Below the pieces are notes generated by a model. The model saw only the letters and a program-made list of their open reading frames with translations. It was not told the DNA's origin and did no database searches. Position numbers and translations under genes: made by a program. A DNA stretch of 15,661 nt from Schlesneria sp. (GTDB lineage: Bacteria > Planctomycetota > Planctomycetia > Planctomycetales > Planctomycetaceae), in the NCBI GenBank assembly GCA_025353525.1, contig JANXOO010001181.1, forward strand, positions 1-15,661. The letters are read 5' to 3'. Positions 14,551 to 15,661 of this stretch are shown in pieces (the first letter of the stretch is position 1; every line of letters begins with the position of its first letter).

Positions 14551-15141
14551 ATGCAAACTCTGACGCTCAGGCAGCAAGAGATTTACGATTATCTGAAAGA
14601 CCGGATCGTCAATCGGGGTTATGGTCCGACGGTACGTGAAATCGGTTCTCAGTTCGGCATCAAGTCGCCAAATGGCGTCATGTGTCACTTGAAGGCTCTT
14701 GAAAAGAAAGGGCTGATTTCCCGCGAATCGCATATGTCCAGGGCGATTCAACTGTCCGATCCCCCTCATGCCGTGACGGAACTTCCGTATTTCGGGCTAT
14801 TGGAAATTGGAAAAAGCTTCCCGAGCTACGGTCCAGACGATCGCCTCGATTTCAGTGACCTTTTCAGCGCATCCGGATCGTGTTGCTTTCGTGTTCGTGG
14901 AAGCGACCTCGAAAGTGAGAATATCGCCAGTGGTGACACAATCGTGGTCGTTCGTCAGCCAACATTTCAGGACGGCGACCTGACCGTCATCGTTTGCGAA
15001 AACGGAATGATACAGATTCAGCGACTTTATCAGGAAAAAATGCGGATCCGCATCGAAACCGGCCTGAAAAGCGACTCGCCTGTCTACGTGAAAAGTGTTG
15101 TCGTGATCGGAATTGTTGCAAGCGTCATTCGTCAATATTGA
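14551..15141 (+). CDS. LexA-like repressor with a degenerate autocleavage site
   Basis: This 196-residue protein has LexA length and layout. The winged helix-turn-helix spans about 1-68 ('LTLRQQEIYDYL', 'RGYGPTVREIGSQFGI', 'NGVMCHLKALEKKGLI'). The C-terminal S24-like domain is recognisable from 'LPYFG' to 'VVVIGIVASVIRQY', but its key residues are changed. The scissile Ala-Gly is Ile86-Gly87. The GDSM box is GSDL (117-120), putting Asp119 at the nucleophile position. The general-base Lys before 'R-(F/L)-Y' is Gln157 ('IQIQRLYQE'). It should dimerise and bind DNA but not self-cleave with RecA. ATG 14551 is preferred over the in-frame TTG at 14542 because homologues start at this Met; the ribosome-binding site is poor (AGAAAG at 14531-14536). 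A canonical, cleavable LexA is presumably encoded elsewhere. Confidence 0.85.
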   Translation: MQTLTLRQQEIYDYLKDRIVNRGYGPTVREIGSQFGIKSPNGVMCHLKALEKKGLISRESHMSRAIQLSDPPHAVTELPYFGLLEIGKSFPSYGPDDRLDFSDLFSASGSCCFRVRGSDLESENIASGDTIVVVRQPTFQDGDLTVIVCENGMIQIQRLYQEKMRIRIETGLKSDSPVYVKSVVVIGIVASVIRQY

Positions 15142-15327
15142 CTCTGCAATCGGGGCTGTACGGGTCCGTGCCTCGCAGCAGCCTTTTTCGCAAACAGTGC
15201 TCTGATTCCTGCCAGTCGCCTACGAAGTTTCAGGTGAAATCTATGGAAGCCAGGAAACCACAATCACACGCAGATTTCTTTGACGGAATGTTCGAGTCGC
15301 CTGATGACAATAAGGCCATGCCTCACC

Positions 15328-15661
15328 TCACCAGTCCAGAGCGAGCATCAGGCAGTTGAGGCCGCTGCCGATTCCCAGGAATCCGACGCGGTCTCCCTTG
15401 TTGAGGAAACCTCGTTCGTCGGCGATGGCGGCGGTCATCGGGAGCGAGACGGTGCCGATATTTCCGAGATACGGATAGGTACAGAAGTCTTTGTCAGGCG
15501 AGATACCCAGCGCATTAAGTACCTGTTCACGATGCCCTTTGCCGACCTGATGGCAGATCACTTTGTCGATTTGATCGGATGAGAAACCGATTTTTGTGAG
15601 GAATGATCGCCATGTATTCAAGCCCAGATCGACACCGTGTTTAAGAACGCTGATCGAATCG
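15328..15661 (-). CDS. 3-oxoacyl-ACP synthase III / OleA-like thiolase-fold enzyme, C-terminal part
   Basis: The frame is open through the right edge, so only the last ~110 residues are seen. They carry the second half of the KAS III active site: the His of 'CHQVGKGHRE', the Asn of 'LGNIGTVSLP', and the closing 'GDRVGFLGIGSGLNCLML' glycine-rich segment. These enzymes condense acyl-CoA or acyl-ACP groups through a Cys-His-Asn triad; the Cys is outside the window. The ending is compatible with either FabH-like enzymes or OleA, the head-to-head fatty-acid condensing enzyme of long-chain olefin synthesis; the visible part does not decide. It converges with the LexA-like gene, with 186 bases between stops; that gap shows no clear terminator. 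Confidence 0.85.
   Translation of the reverse strand, partial: DSISVLKHGVDLGLNTWRSFLTKIGFSSDQIDKVICHQVGKGHREQVLNALGISPDKDFCTYPYLGNIGTVSLPMTAAIADERGFLNKGDRVGFLGIGSGLNCLMLALDW

Noticed and set aside
15243..15359. Small plus-strand frame (MEARKPQSHADFF..., 38 codons) after the LexA-like gene, preceded by AGGTG
   Set aside because: The ribosome-binding site is plausible, but the peptide is unrecognised and overlaps the 3' end of the convergent KAS III gene; there is no way to support it without expression data.

Overview
The window looks like a moderately GC-rich chromosomal segment from a planctomycete. This is an inference from protein style: a LexA-type repressor whose helix-turn-helix reads like planctomycetal LexA, a secreted redoxin/cytochrome c/copper-monooxygenase fusion, and a ceramidase-like secreted protein of the sort abundant in that phylum. 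No rRNA, tRNA, CRISPR array or transposase gene was seen. Nine complete genes and two partial ones account for most of the sequence.

Layout from left to right. (1) The last ~69 codons of a probable family-41 (SPINDLY/O-GlcNAc transferase-like) glycosyltransferase converge on a minus-strand zinc-independent quinone oxidoreductase (239-1222). (2) A ~570-bp non-coding stretch with a terminator-like hairpin and a TATAAT box precedes a tightly coupled pair, DUF2339 (1797-4412) and DUF3999 (4412-5800), both predicted envelope proteins. (3) A ~340-bp gap carries a near-perfect 22-bp inverted repeat that frames 121 bp. (4) tsaE (t6A tRNA modification) follows, then an overlapping imuA-imuB pair of mutasome accessory genes. 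(5) glgC and an upstream ceramidase-like secreted protein form a probable minus-strand operon converging on imuB. (6) A divergent 406-bp spacer leads to the redoxin/cytochrome c/copper-monooxygenase fusion (12356-14167). (7) A ~380-bp region dense in inverted repeats precedes a LexA-like gene (14551-15141), which converges on the 3' end of a ketoacyl-ACP synthase III/OleA-like gene that runs off the right edge.

The most interesting part is the DNA-damage theme. The LexA-like protein keeps the winged-helix DNA-binding domain and the overall fold of the C-terminal domain, but by eye it has lost all three autocleavage elements: the Ala-Gly scissile bond is Ile-Gly, GDSM is GSDL, and the catalytic Lys is Gln. 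It would therefore be a repressor that cannot be inactivated by RecA-stimulated self-cleavage. Its upstream region holds three copies of the 9-mer AGACGCTTT plus a further inverted half site, in two head-to-head pairs, which could be its own operators. About 5.4 kb away, the ImuB homologue lacks roughly 50 residues normally present near the N-terminus, and ImuA has no Walker A lysine and carries a run of pentapeptide repeats. No dnaE2 is present in the window. Whether these three oddities are functionally linked is untested.
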